Shown: piece by piece, positions 1 to 7,821 of the stretch | Layout: each line of letters begins with the position of its first letter | Numbering within the stretch: the stretch's first letter is position 1 | NCBI GenBank assembly: GCA_016713105.1 | Contig: JADJPS010000020.1 | Span: 248,001-312,000 of the forward strand | DNA from: Devosia sp. | GTDB taxonomy: Bacteria; Pseudomonadota; Alphaproteobacteria; Rhizobiales; Devosiaceae | Direction of reading: 5' to 3' | DNA: 64,000 bases | Program-made: the position numbers and the translations under genes | Notes under the pieces: model-generated | Database searches by the model: none | Seen by the model: the letters and a program-made list of their open reading frames with translations, nothing else | Told to the model about the DNA's origin: nothing

Positions 1-370
1 CGTTGAACAGGCCGATATCGAGGGTCGAGCCGATGCCGTCGCGATTGGTGGTCGAATAGACCACGGTGCCGGTCCGGCTGTAGACGGCAACCGACCAGAA
101 GGCCTGCGGCAGCGTGCCTGCGACGGTTCCCGGCCCGTCCCGCAGGTCGATGCGGCATATCGCATAGGCGAGCTCGGGATCGAGGCGCAGCGCATTGGGC
201 TGGTCCGGCCGGGCCGCGGGCAGGACATGGGGCCCGCTGCCTTCGCCCAGCGCCGCCACCTGGTCCCAGGCCACCGTCGGCGACAGCGCCGGCAGCCCCA
301 GGATCACCGCAATATGGATGATGCCTCCCAGCACCACCCCACCGACCGCCCAGAGCAGGGTCCGGATCAT
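1..370 (-). CDS. DUF1254 family protein, partial (runs off window start)
   Basis: The visible 123 residues begin with an ATG at 370 and a membrane anchor (about residues 3-30, containing IIHIAVILGLPAL). The C-terminus lies beyond base 1. The start overlaps the stop of the DUF1214 gene by 4 bp (ATGA), so the two are translationally coupled. In rhizobia, DUF1214 and DUF1254 proteins are commonly encoded as such a pair. Their biochemical role is not established. The family call rests on this context and on the N-terminal anchor plus downstream sequence, not on a full-length match. Confidence 0.7.
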   Translation of the reverse strand, partial: MIRTLLWAVGGVVLGGIIHIAVILGLPALSPTVAWDQVAALGEGSGPHVLPAARPDQPNALRLDPELAYAICRIDLRDGPGTVAGTLPQAFWSVAVYSRTGTVVYSTTNRDGIGSTLDIGLFN

Positions 371-936
371 GCGCAGGCCTCGCGGATGATCGCGGGCAGG
401 GCCGCGACGCCACCTCCGACGCTGGGGGTATCGTAGAGCGTGAGCACCAGCTCGAAGCTGCCTTCGCCGGTGATCTCCAGCCAGTTCTGCGGCGCCAGAG
501 TGCGGCTGACATAGAGCGCGAACGAACCGTCGCCAGCCCGGCTCAGGCGCGTGCTGGCAAAATCGAGTGCGCCGTCGGGACGGGCGATGGGGGCACCGGT
601 AAGGGGGGCCACGGCGACGAGCGTCCAGAATCGCGCGGCCGGGGTGGTGCCGTCGATGCGGTACCGGCAGGCGCGGTCGAGACGCTGGTTGTCGCTGTCG
701 GTCCTCGCCACGAACTGCAGCCCCTCGCTGGCGCCCAGTTCGAGGCCGCCGGTGCGCGCCATGTAGGCGCGGGTGTAGGGATCGGGGCGGGGCACGCCGA
801 CGTCCCGCCAGGTCTGCCAGGGGCCGATCTCGATGGCGCCGATCAGCCGGCCGTCGGACAGCGCATACCAGGAAAGCCCGAAGCCCACCGTCAGCGCCAC
901 CCCGATCATCAGGCCAAGATGCAGCAGGAAGCGCAA
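367..936 (-). CDS. DUF1214 family protein, membrane-anchored
   Basis: This 189-residue protein has one N-terminal membrane segment (about residues 5-25) and a predicted extracytoplasmic beta-rich domain containing FVARTDSDNQRLD and LALYVSR-like stretches typical of DUF1214. The best start is a TTG at 936, because the preceding gene's TAG stop is 3 nt upstream in the same frame and a GAGG lies about 12 nt upstream. It sits between the penicillin-binding protein and the DUF1254 gene on the same strand, with very tight spacing, suggesting one operon. Function is unknown; an envelope role is an inference from location and anchoring. Confidence 0.75.
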   Translation of the reverse strand: MRFLLHLGLMIGVALTVGFGLSWYALSDGRLIGAIEIGPWQTWRDVGVPRPDPYTRAYMARTGGLELGASEGLQFVARTDSDNQRLDRACRYRIDGTTPAARFWTLVAVAPLTGAPIARPDGALDFASTRLSRAGDGSFALYVSRTLAPQNWLEITGEGSFELVLTLYDTPSVGGGVAALPAIIREACA

Positions 937-939
937 CGA

Positions 940-3117
940 CTACATCGCCTCGACCGCAAGCGGTGCGGGCACCGCCGACAGCACCGCCTGGCCGGCCGGC
1001 CGCCCCTGGGAAACGGCGCCGAGCGCGTCGCGCAGCCGATCCGCAACCTCGAGCAGCTTGCGGGCCGCATCCGGCTTCAGCCCCGGGGGGCGCTCCGGCT
1101 GCGCCGTTTCCACCATCGGCTCGGCCGATGCAATGACGAACGGGGCCGGCTTGAAGTCCACGCCGAAGACCGGCTTGATCTCGATGTTGGTGTGCGCATA
1201 GGCCATGAACTTTTGCCAGGCCACGGTCGGCAGGGTCCCGCCGGTCAGGTTCTTGGTCGGCCGGTAGTCGTCGTTGCCGAACCAGACGGCGGCGACGTAA
1301 TTGCCGGTGAAGCCACAGAACCACGCATCGCGATAGGACGAGGTGGTGCCGGTCTTGCCGACCGATGGCACCCCCTCGATCAGCGCCCGGCGCCCGGTGC
1401 CGTGCTCGACCACCGCGCGCAGCATGCGGTTCATGTAGTTGACCGTCTGCTCGCTGACCAGCCTTTCGCGCGGTGCATCGAGGTCGGCTTCATAGACCAC
1501 TTCGCCGCTCAGCGTGTTGATGCGGGTGATGCCGAACGCGGTGGCCTTGTAGCCGTTGTTGGCGAACACGCCGTAGGACGACGTCATGTCGATGACGCTC
1601 ACCGAGGCGGCGCCGAGCGCCAGCGAGCGGGTCACCGGGAAATCGTTGGTCAACCCGATCTTGTGGGCGAAGTCGGCGATCGGCTGCCGCCCGGTCTTGA
1701 TCGACAGGTTCACCGGCACCGTATTGATCGACTGCTGGAAGGCCGAGATCAGGCTGATCCGCCCCACCGAATTGCCCGAGTAGTTGCGCGGGCACCAGTT
1801 GCCGATGCACTGCGTCGCGCCGCTGACCACCGTGTCGGGGTCGTACTCGGGGATGAGCTCGAAGGTTGTGGCGTAGTCGAACAGCTTGAAGGCCGATCCC
1901 GGTTGCCGGTTCGGGACGATGGAGCGATTGAACTGGCTCTTGCCGTAGTCCATGCCGCCGACCATGGCGCGGATCGCGCCGTTCGGTTCGGTCACCACCA
2001 TCGCCGCCTCGGACACCCGATAGGCTTCACCCTGTTCGCGCACCACCGAGGTGACCGCATCCTCGGCATAGGACTGCAGCACCGGGTCGATGGTGGTGCG
2101 CACAACGAAGCTGTTCGACGTCGTGTCGCTGTTGGCAATGAGCTTCTTGGTCTCCTCGAAGGCGTAGTCGAGGAAGTGGTTGGGCGAATGGAGTTCCGCC
2201 GACCGGTCCACCGGCACGGCCGGATTGCGCCGCGCCGCGGTGACCTGCCCCTCGGTCAGAAAGCCCGCGTCGACCATGCGGCTCAGCACCACATTGGCCC
2301 GGCCGCGTGCCGCGGCGAGGTCCACGTGCGGCGCGTACTTGGTCGGCGCCTTGAACAGCCCGGCGAGCATGGCCGCCTCGGCGAGGTTCACGTCGGTGAT
2401 CCGCTTGCCGAAGTAGAACTCGGCGGCCGCCGCCGCGCCGAAATTGCCGCCGCCCATGTAGGCGCGATCGAAGTAGAGCTTGAGGATCTCGTCCTTGCTG
2501 TAGTGCCACTCCAGCCAGACCGAGAGAAAGGCCTCCCTGATCTTGCGCTCCAGCGTGCGTTCGTTGGAGAGGAACAGGTTCTTGGCGAGCTGCTGGGTGA
2601 TCGACGAGCCGCCCTGCAGCGAGCCGTCGCCCTGCGCGTTCGACAACAGCGCCCGCAGCGTGCCGAAGACGTCGATGCCGAAGTGCTTGTAGAAGTGCTG
2701 GTCCTCGGTGGCGAGCGTCGCCCTGATGAAATAGTCCGGCAGCTTGTCGAGCGGAAAGGAATCGTCGGACCGGATGCCGCGGCGCCCCGCCTCGTTGCCG
2801 TAGCGGTCGAGGAAGGTGACGGAAATGTCCTCCGCCTTGTTGAAGTGCCCCGAGGCAGTGGCGTCGAAGGCGGGCATCGCGAGGCCGGTGACCAGCACCA
2901 TGCCGATGGCTGCAAAGCTCAGCCCATCCGAGGCGATCTCGACGAAAAAGCGCTTGAAACCGGCGACGCGGAAGCGCGAGAAGAAATCTTCGACATTGGT
3001 GTAGCCGCGCCCGACCGCCTGCCAGAAGTCATAGAGCGCCGAATCGAGCCAGGCATCGGCCGCCAGCAGCCGGGTTTTCTTGCGGCGCTTCTCTTTGTGG
3101 TAGAACGGATCCTGCAC
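940..3117 (-). CDS. PBP1A-type bifunctional peptidoglycan synthase
   Basis: The 725-residue protein starts at GTG 3117. A membrane segment at about residues 65-83 is followed by a family-51 glycosyltransferase domain: catalytic ATEDQHFYKHFGID near residue 136-149, then GGSSITQQLAKN and RKIREAF. The transpeptidase domain follows, with SxxK (S408-K411 in RQPGSAFK), SxN in QSINTVP and KTG in VGKTGTTSSYRDAW. All active-site motifs are present, so it should polymerise lipid II glycan and cross-link stems in the periplasm. The upstream frame stays open to 3360, but that part has no domain character. It is divergent from the YcgN gene. Confidence 0.92.
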   Translation of the reverse strand: MQDPFYHKEKRRKKTRLLAADAWLDSALYDFWQAVGRGYTNVEDFFSRFRVAGFKRFFVEIASDGLSFAAIGMVLVTGLAMPAFDATASGHFNKAEDISVTFLDRYGNEAGRRGIRSDDSFPLDKLPDYFIRATLATEDQHFYKHFGIDVFGTLRALLSNAQGDGSLQGGSSITQQLAKNLFLSNERTLERKIREAFLSVWLEWHYSKDEILKLYFDRAYMGGGNFGAAAAAEFYFGKRITDVNLAEAAMLAGLFKAPTKYAPHVDLAAARGRANVVLSRMVDAGFLTEGQVTAARRNPAVPVDRSAELHSPNHFLDYAFEETKKLIANSDTTSNSFVVRTTIDPVLQSYAEDAVTSVVREQGEAYRVSEAAMVVTEPNGAIRAMVGGMDYGKSQFNRSIVPNRQPGSAFKLFDYATTFELIPEYDPDTVVSGATQCIGNWCPRNYSGNSVGRISLISAFQQSINTVPVNLSIKTGRQPIADFAHKIGLTNDFPVTRSLALGAASVSVIDMTSSYGVFANNGYKATAFGITRINTLSGEVVYEADLDAPRERLVSEQTVNYMNRMLRAVVEHGTGRRALIEGVPSVGKTGTTSSYRDAWFCGFTGNYVAAVWFGNDDYRPTKNLTGGTLPTVAWQKFMAYAHTNIEIKPVFGVDFKPAPFVIASAEPMVETAQPERPPGLKPDAARKLLEVADRLRDALGAVSQGRPAGQAVLSAVPAPLAVEAM

Positions 3118-3241
3118 CGCATCACTCCGCGCATGCCCCGAACCGGAATCTCGACAATCGGGCGAGCATTGGCAAGGCAGTCGCTCGAATATGATCACCG
3201 GCAGGTTTGCGCAAGCGTCTTGCCCGCCAAAGGGAACGGCA

Positions 3242-3697
3242 ATGGCCTTCTGGGACGACAAGACGCTCGAAGAGATGAACCAGGAGGAGTGGGAGGCGCT
3301 GTGCGACGGCTGCGGGCGCTGTTGCCTGATGAAGCTCGAGGACGAGGACACCGGCGACATCTACGTCTCGGACGTGCGCTGCAGGCTGCTGGATGGGCAG
3401 AGCTGCCGCTGCTCGGACTACCCGAACCGGCTCGCGCAGGTGCCCGACTGCATCAAGCTGACCCCCGAGAACGTGCGCAGCATCGCCTGGATTCCGGTGA
3501 CCTGCGCCTATCGGCGCGTGGCGGAGGGCAGGGGGCTGGCCTGGTGGCACCCGCTGCTCTCGGGCGATCCGCAGACCGTTGTCGATGTCGGGGTGTCGGT
3601 ACGCGGGCGCACGGTCTCCGAACTCGACGTCAAGCCCGGCGAATGGGAGGATCACGTCGCCGACTGGCCGAACTGGGAACCGCCCGAATCGATCTGA
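3242..3697 (+). CDS. YcgN/UPF0260 cysteine-cluster protein
   Basis: The 151-residue protein starts at ATG 3242, directly giving the family N-terminus MAFWDDKTLEEM. It has the UPF0260 cysteine pattern: CDGCGRCC near residue 21, then CRLLDGQSCRCSDY, DCIKLTP and VTCAYRR, and it ends with the conserved WPNWEPPE. The cysteines suggest metal or Fe-S binding, but the biochemical activity of the family is not known. Length is normal. It is divergent from the PBP gene, so the 124 bp between them (3118-3241) must hold both promoters. Confidence 0.9.
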   Translation: MAFWDDKTLEEMNQEEWEALCDGCGRCCLMKLEDEDTGDIYVSDVRCRLLDGQSCRCSDYPNRLAQVPDCIKLTPENVRSIAWIPVTCAYRRVAEGRGLAWWHPLLSGDPQTVVDVGVSVRGRTVSELDVKPGEWEDHVADWPNWEPPESI

Positions 3698-3943
3698 CCG
3701 CGCCTCGCAGGGGGAACATGATCGCGCAGTCGCAGGCGGGCCTGCCTCGCCAAGGCCCGACTTCGGTCACGATGCTGAACCGAGAAATCCCCCCTCACTC
3801 GGTACGAGCACGTATCCCGGTCGGATGCGAACCATTAATTCATTATTATTTAGAACGTATTAGGGTCCTTGCCGGACGCAGAGCACAAACGCCGGATTCC
3901 GATCCGGATCAACCGACATGGATGCCAGGAGGCACCGCCTGCG

Positions 3944-5476
3944 ATGACCACCAACACCGCCGACCTCAGGTCCCTCGAGGAACGGCTCGACTTCATCGGA
4001 CTCGATGCGGCGGCGCTGGCCGACCTGCGCGGGGTGACCGAGATCCTCGAGCGGCATCTCGATCCGGCGCTCAGCAAGTTCTACGCCAAGCTCGCCACCG
4101 TCCCGGCCGTCGCCCGCTTCTTCGACGGCAAGCCGCAGATGCAGCGCGCACAGGGCAAGCAGAATACTCACTGGCAGGCCATCGCCGCGGGCCGCTTCGA
4201 CGGCGGCTACGTCGAATCGAGCCGCAAGGTCGGCGAGCGGCACGCCAAGATCGGGCTCGAGCCGCGCTGGTACATCGGCGGCTACGGACTGATCGTCGAG
4301 ACCCTGGTGCGCGGCCTCGTCACCGACATGCTGGCCGAATGGGCCGCCGCCGAAAAGCCGGGCCTGTTCCGCCGCCGGCCGGAGACCGACGAGATCGCCG
4401 ACAGGATGAGCCGCGCCGTTGCCGCCATGACCAAGGCGGTGATGATGGATATCGACGTCGCCGTGACGGTCTACTTCGACCGCATGAGCGCCGATGCCGC
4501 CGAGAGCGACCGGGTCGCCAAGGCCAAGGTCGAGCGCGTGGTGGACCTGACCGGCGAGGTGCTCAAGCAGGTGGCGGAAGGCAATCTGACGGCCCGCATC
4601 GAGGCCGAGTACGAACCCGAGTTCGACAAGATCAAGCGCGATACCAATGCCGTCGCCGACCGGCTCGAGGCGATCGTCCAGCAGTTGCGCGGCACCTCGA
4701 GCTCGCTGCGCACCGCCACCGGCGAGATCCTCGCCGGTGCCAACGATCTCGCCGACCGCACGACGCGGCAGGCGGCGACGGTCGAGGAGACCTCTGCCTC
4801 GATGGAGCAGTTGCTGCACACCGTCACCGAGAACGCCCAGCGCGCCGACGAGGCGAGCCTCAAGGCCCAGGCGGCCTCGAACCTCGCCTCGGAAGGCGGA
4901 GCGGTGATGACCGACGCCAACGGTGCGATGGAGCGCATCACCGCCTCGTCGGGCAAGATTTCCAACATCATCGGCATGATCGACGACATCGCCTTCCAGA
5001 CGAACCTCTTGGCGCTCAACGCCTCGGTCGAGGCGGCCCGGGCGGGCGAGGCCGGCAAGGGCTTCGCGGTGGTGGCGATCGAGGTGCGGCGCCTGGCACA
5101 GTCGGCGGCGGAGGCCTCGCGCGACGTCAAGGCGCTGATCGAGCAGTCGGCGACCGAGGTCACCGGCGGCACGCGGCTCGTCGCCGAAGCGGCGAGCAAG
5201 CTGGCGCGCATCGTCCAGGCGGTGCAGGAGAACGGCGCGCTGATGGCCGAGATCGCCCAGGGCAGCGGCAGCCAGACCGAGGCGATCGGCGAGATTACCG
5301 CTGCGGTGCGGCAGATGGACGAGATCACCCAGCACAATGCCGCGCTGGTCGAACAGATCAACGCCGCCATCGAGCAGACCGAGGCACAGGCCAACGACCT
5401 CGACGGCATCGTCGACCGCTTCACCGTCTCGGGCGGCATGCAAGCGGCGCCGCGACGCAGGACACGCGCAGCCTGA
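3944..5476 (+). CDS. Globin-coupled methyl-accepting chemotaxis protein (first of tandem pair)
   Basis: The 510-residue soluble chemoreceptor has no membrane segment. Residues about 10-170 form a protoglobin-type globin-coupled sensor: FIGLD, FYAKL, the GRFDGGYV stretch, and RHAKIGLEPRWYIGGY with His100 as the likely proximal haem ligand. A HAMP-like stretch (AEGNLTARIE) leads to the MCP signalling hairpin with the conserved tip IAFQTNLLALNASVEAARAG. ATG 3944 is chosen over the ATG-less upstream extension because AGGAGG lies at about 3928. It probably senses oxygen or another diatomic gas and signals to CheA/CheW. No C-terminal NWETF-like CheR tether is visible. Confidence 0.93.
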   Translation: MTTNTADLRSLEERLDFIGLDAAALADLRGVTEILERHLDPALSKFYAKLATVPAVARFFDGKPQMQRAQGKQNTHWQAIAAGRFDGGYVESSRKVGERHAKIGLEPRWYIGGYGLIVETLVRGLVTDMLAEWAAAEKPGLFRRRPETDEIADRMSRAVAAMTKAVMMDIDVAVTVYFDRMSADAAESDRVAKAKVERVVDLTGEVLKQVAEGNLTARIEAEYEPEFDKIKRDTNAVADRLEAIVQQLRGTSSSLRTATGEILAGANDLADRTTRQAATVEETSASMEQLLHTVTENAQRADEASLKAQAASNLASEGGAVMTDANGAMERITASSGKISNIIGMIDDIAFQTNLLALNASVEAARAGEAGKGFAVVAIEVRRLAQSAAEASRDVKALIEQSATEVTGGTRLVAEAASKLARIVQAVQENGALMAEIAQGSGSQTEAIGEITAAVRQMDEITQHNAALVEQINAAIEQTEAQANDLDGIVDRFTVSGGMQAAPRRRTRAA

Positions 5477-5497
5477 CCTGCCGCCAGTTACCCGGCA

Positions 5498-5530
5498 CAT
5501 CCGTCCAGGCCGGCGCGGCCTGGACGGATG
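5498..5530 (+). terminator. Hairpin terminator after first chemoreceptor
   Basis: A perfect 14-bp inverted repeat (CATCCGTCCAGGCC / GGCCTGGACGGATG) closes a 5-nt GGCGC loop 22 bp after the stop of the first chemoreceptor gene. There is no T-tract, so intrinsic termination is only probable. It would separate expression of the two tandem receptors. Confidence 0.6.
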
Positions 5531-5667
5531 CGTCAAAGCGCCGCAAAACAGCCTGCCGTTATGCGAACGTTACCACCGCTTAACGGCCGCCCCGCGATAG
5601 CTGGCTGACCGCGGGTCGGGCCAGCCAGATGACCGGCCGCGCGGCTTTTTCATGCTGGGGCAATTTC

Positions 5668-7206
5668 ATGACCATCGTTTCCGACCGCAGCAACATCAAA
5701 GAGTTGGAGAGCCTCGAGGAGCGGCTGGCCTTCATCGGGCTGGATGCCGCGCGCCGCGAGGAGCTGGCGCGCATCCGCCCGCAGCTCGAGCGCCATCTGC
5801 CCGAGGCGCTGGCGCGCTTCTATGACCATCTCGCCTCCGTACCGGAAGTCGCGGCGTTCTTCGACGGCCGCCCGCAGATGGACCGGGCCAAGACCCGTCA
5901 GCTCGGGCACTGGGAGGCCATTGCGGCCGGCCGCTTCGATGGCGAGTACCTCGCCTCGAGCCGCCTGGTCGGCGAGCGGCATGCCAGGATCGGCCTCGAG
6001 CCGCGCTGGTACATGGGCGGCTATGCGCTGATCCTCGAGGATCTGATCCGCGGCCTTTTCGCCGACCTGCCCGCGGCCGCGGAGCGGCGCTGGCCGTTCG
6101 GTGCGCAGCCGGACACGGCGCGCGAAGCCGAGATCGCCGCCCTGCCGGATGCTCTCTCGGCCCTGATCAAGGCCGTGTTCATCGACATGGACATTGCGGT
6201 GTCGGTGTACTTCCAGCGCCTGACCGAGGCGGCGGCGGCACGCGATCGCGCCGCCAAGGACAAGATCGATCATGCCGTGGACCTCACCGGCGACACGCTG
6301 CGCCGGCTGGCTGCCGGAGACCTCACCGCCCGCATCGAGGCGGCGTTCGAGCCCGAATTCGAATCGGTCAAGAACGACACCAACGCGGTGGCGGAACGAC
6401 TCGAGGCGATCATCACGCGCCTCGGCGGCACCTGCACCGAACTGCGGGATGCGACCGGCGAGATCCTGGGTGGCGCGGCCGATCTCTCCGAGCGCAGCAC
6501 CCGCCAGGCGGCGACGATCGAGGAGACGTCCGCCGCCATGGAGCAATTGCTCGCAACCGTCGTCGCCAATGCCAGGAGCGCCGAAGCGGCCAGCGAGAGC
6601 GCCAGTGCCGTGACCCAGGCGGCCGAAGCCGGAACCGGCACCATGGCCGCCGCCAACGCCGCGATGAGCCGGATCTCGACCGCCTCCGAGAAGATCGCCC
6701 AGATCATCGGGCTGATCGACGACATCGCCTTCCAGACCAACCTCCTGGCGCTCAATGCCTCGGTCGAGGCGGCGCGGGCCGGCGAGGCGGGCAAGGGCTT
6801 CGCAGTCGTCGCCGTCGAGGTGCGGCGGCTGGCGCAAAGTGCCGCCAATGCCTCGCGCGACGTCAAGGAACTGGTCGAGCGCAGCGCTCTCGAGGTGAGC
6901 AGCGGCGCCAGCCTCGTCGCCGCGGCGGCCGATCAGCTCGACCAGATCCGCGCCTCGGTGGCCCTCAACCAGGAGCAGACGCGCCAGATCGCCGAGGCGA
7001 GCGCGGAACAGGCGACCGGTATCGAGCAGATCAGCGTCGCGGTGCGGCAGATGGACGAGATGACCCAGCACAACGCCGCCCTGGTCGAACAACTGAACGC
7101 CTCCATCGCGCGTACCGAGCGCGAGGCGCGCGACCTGGACGGCGTCGTCGAGGCGTTCCACATTTCTCGACAGGCGCCCCGGGAAGGCGTCCGGCGTCGG
7201 GCGTAA
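5668..7206 (+). CDS. Globin-coupled methyl-accepting chemotaxis protein (second of tandem pair)
   Basis: The 512-residue paralog has the same order as the gene before it: globin-coupled sensor (proximal His105 in RHARIGLEPRWYMGGY), HAMP-like segment (AAGDLTARIE) and signalling hairpin (IAFQTNLLALNASVEAARAG). The tips are identical, while the sensor half differs at many positions (for example KTRQLGHWEAI against QGKQNTHWQAI). The start is ATG 5668; another in-frame start upstream at 5629 has no better ribosome site. It is soluble, with no NWETF-like tail. Tandem duplication followed by sensor divergence is the simplest reading. Confidence 0.92.
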   Translation: MTIVSDRSNIKELESLEERLAFIGLDAARREELARIRPQLERHLPEALARFYDHLASVPEVAAFFDGRPQMDRAKTRQLGHWEAIAAGRFDGEYLASSRLVGERHARIGLEPRWYMGGYALILEDLIRGLFADLPAAAERRWPFGAQPDTAREAEIAALPDALSALIKAVFIDMDIAVSVYFQRLTEAAAARDRAAKDKIDHAVDLTGDTLRRLAAGDLTARIEAAFEPEFESVKNDTNAVAERLEAIITRLGGTCTELRDATGEILGGAADLSERSTRQAATIEETSAAMEQLLATVVANARSAEAASESASAVTQAAEAGTGTMAAANAAMSRISTASEKIAQIIGLIDDIAFQTNLLALNASVEAARAGEAGKGFAVVAVEVRRLAQSAANASRDVKELVERSALEVSSGASLVAAAADQLDQIRASVALNQEQTRQIAEASAEQATGIEQISVAVRQMDEMTQHNAALVEQLNASIARTEREARDLDGVVEAFHISRQAPREGVRRRA

Positions 7207-7398
7207 CGCTCTGGTCAGGCTGGAGTAAACCGAGGCGCCGGGAAAGTTATCCCCGCGTCACGGTGGTCTGCTATAGTTCAGGCATGGTCGCAGAATTGCG
7301 GTCCGGCGGTGGCGCACGGCGCCACCTCCGAGGCACGGACGGCGCCGCTGCGACGCGTCGCCGCCGTCGCCGGACGACGAGCACCCCTGAGGACATCC

Positions 7399-7821
7399 AT
7401 GAAGCTGCTGGACGACGATGACGTCGACTGGGTTGCCGTGGCCAGGGATCTGGCAGCAGGCAGCATGACCTACACCACGCTGTGCCGCACGCACCGGATC
7501 AGCCGGCGGCAGCTCGAGCGTCGCATCCGCAGCAGCAATTGGCCGGCGCCGGTGCGCGATGACGCCCACGACCTGGCGCTGCGCATCGACGCGCTCTACA
7601 CGGCGCTCGAAATCCACACCGAACGACTGACAGAGGTGGACATGACATCCGATATCGACAGGCGGGCGGCCGTTCTGGGCCGGCTCGCAACGACGCTCGA
7701 TCAGCTGAACAGGCTCGAGGCCCGCGCCGGGGCACGCCCGAAGACGCCGCTCCAGAGCAAGGAAGTCGAGGTGTTGAAGAACAGGATCGCCAAGCGTCTC
7801 GAGGCGCTGGGCGTCACCTGA
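7399..7821 (+). CDS. Small terminase-like DNA-binding protein of GTA remnant
   Basis: The 140-residue protein starts at ATG 7399 with TGAGGA 8 nt upstream. Residues about 20-48 (MTYTTLCRTHRISRRQLERRI) look like a helix-turn-helix of phage small terminases. The rest is helical and charged, ending KNRIAKRLEALGV. The stop and the next start overlap as TGATG, so it is coupled to a gene whose N-terminus is a GTA-type large terminase. In RcGTA-like clusters a small terminase precedes the large one, which supports this call. I see no other conserved signature, so the assignment is by position and HTH only. Confidence 0.6.
   Translation: MKLLDDDDVDWVAVARDLAAGSMTYTTLCRTHRISRRQLERRIRSSNWPAPVRDDAHDLALRIDALYTALEIHTERLTEVDMTSDIDRRAAVLGRLATTLDQLNRLEARAGARPKTPLQSKEVEVLKNRIAKRLEALGVT

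Noticed and set aside
3860..5536. Minus-strand open frame of 558 codons
   Set aside because: Antisense shadow of the first chemoreceptor, whose motifs are unmistakable on the plus strand.
919..5583. Plus-strand open frame of 1,554 codons
   Set aside because: It is antisense to the PBP1A gene and out of phase with YcgN and the chemoreceptor. Composition (Arg/His/Gly-rich) is a GC-bias shadow.
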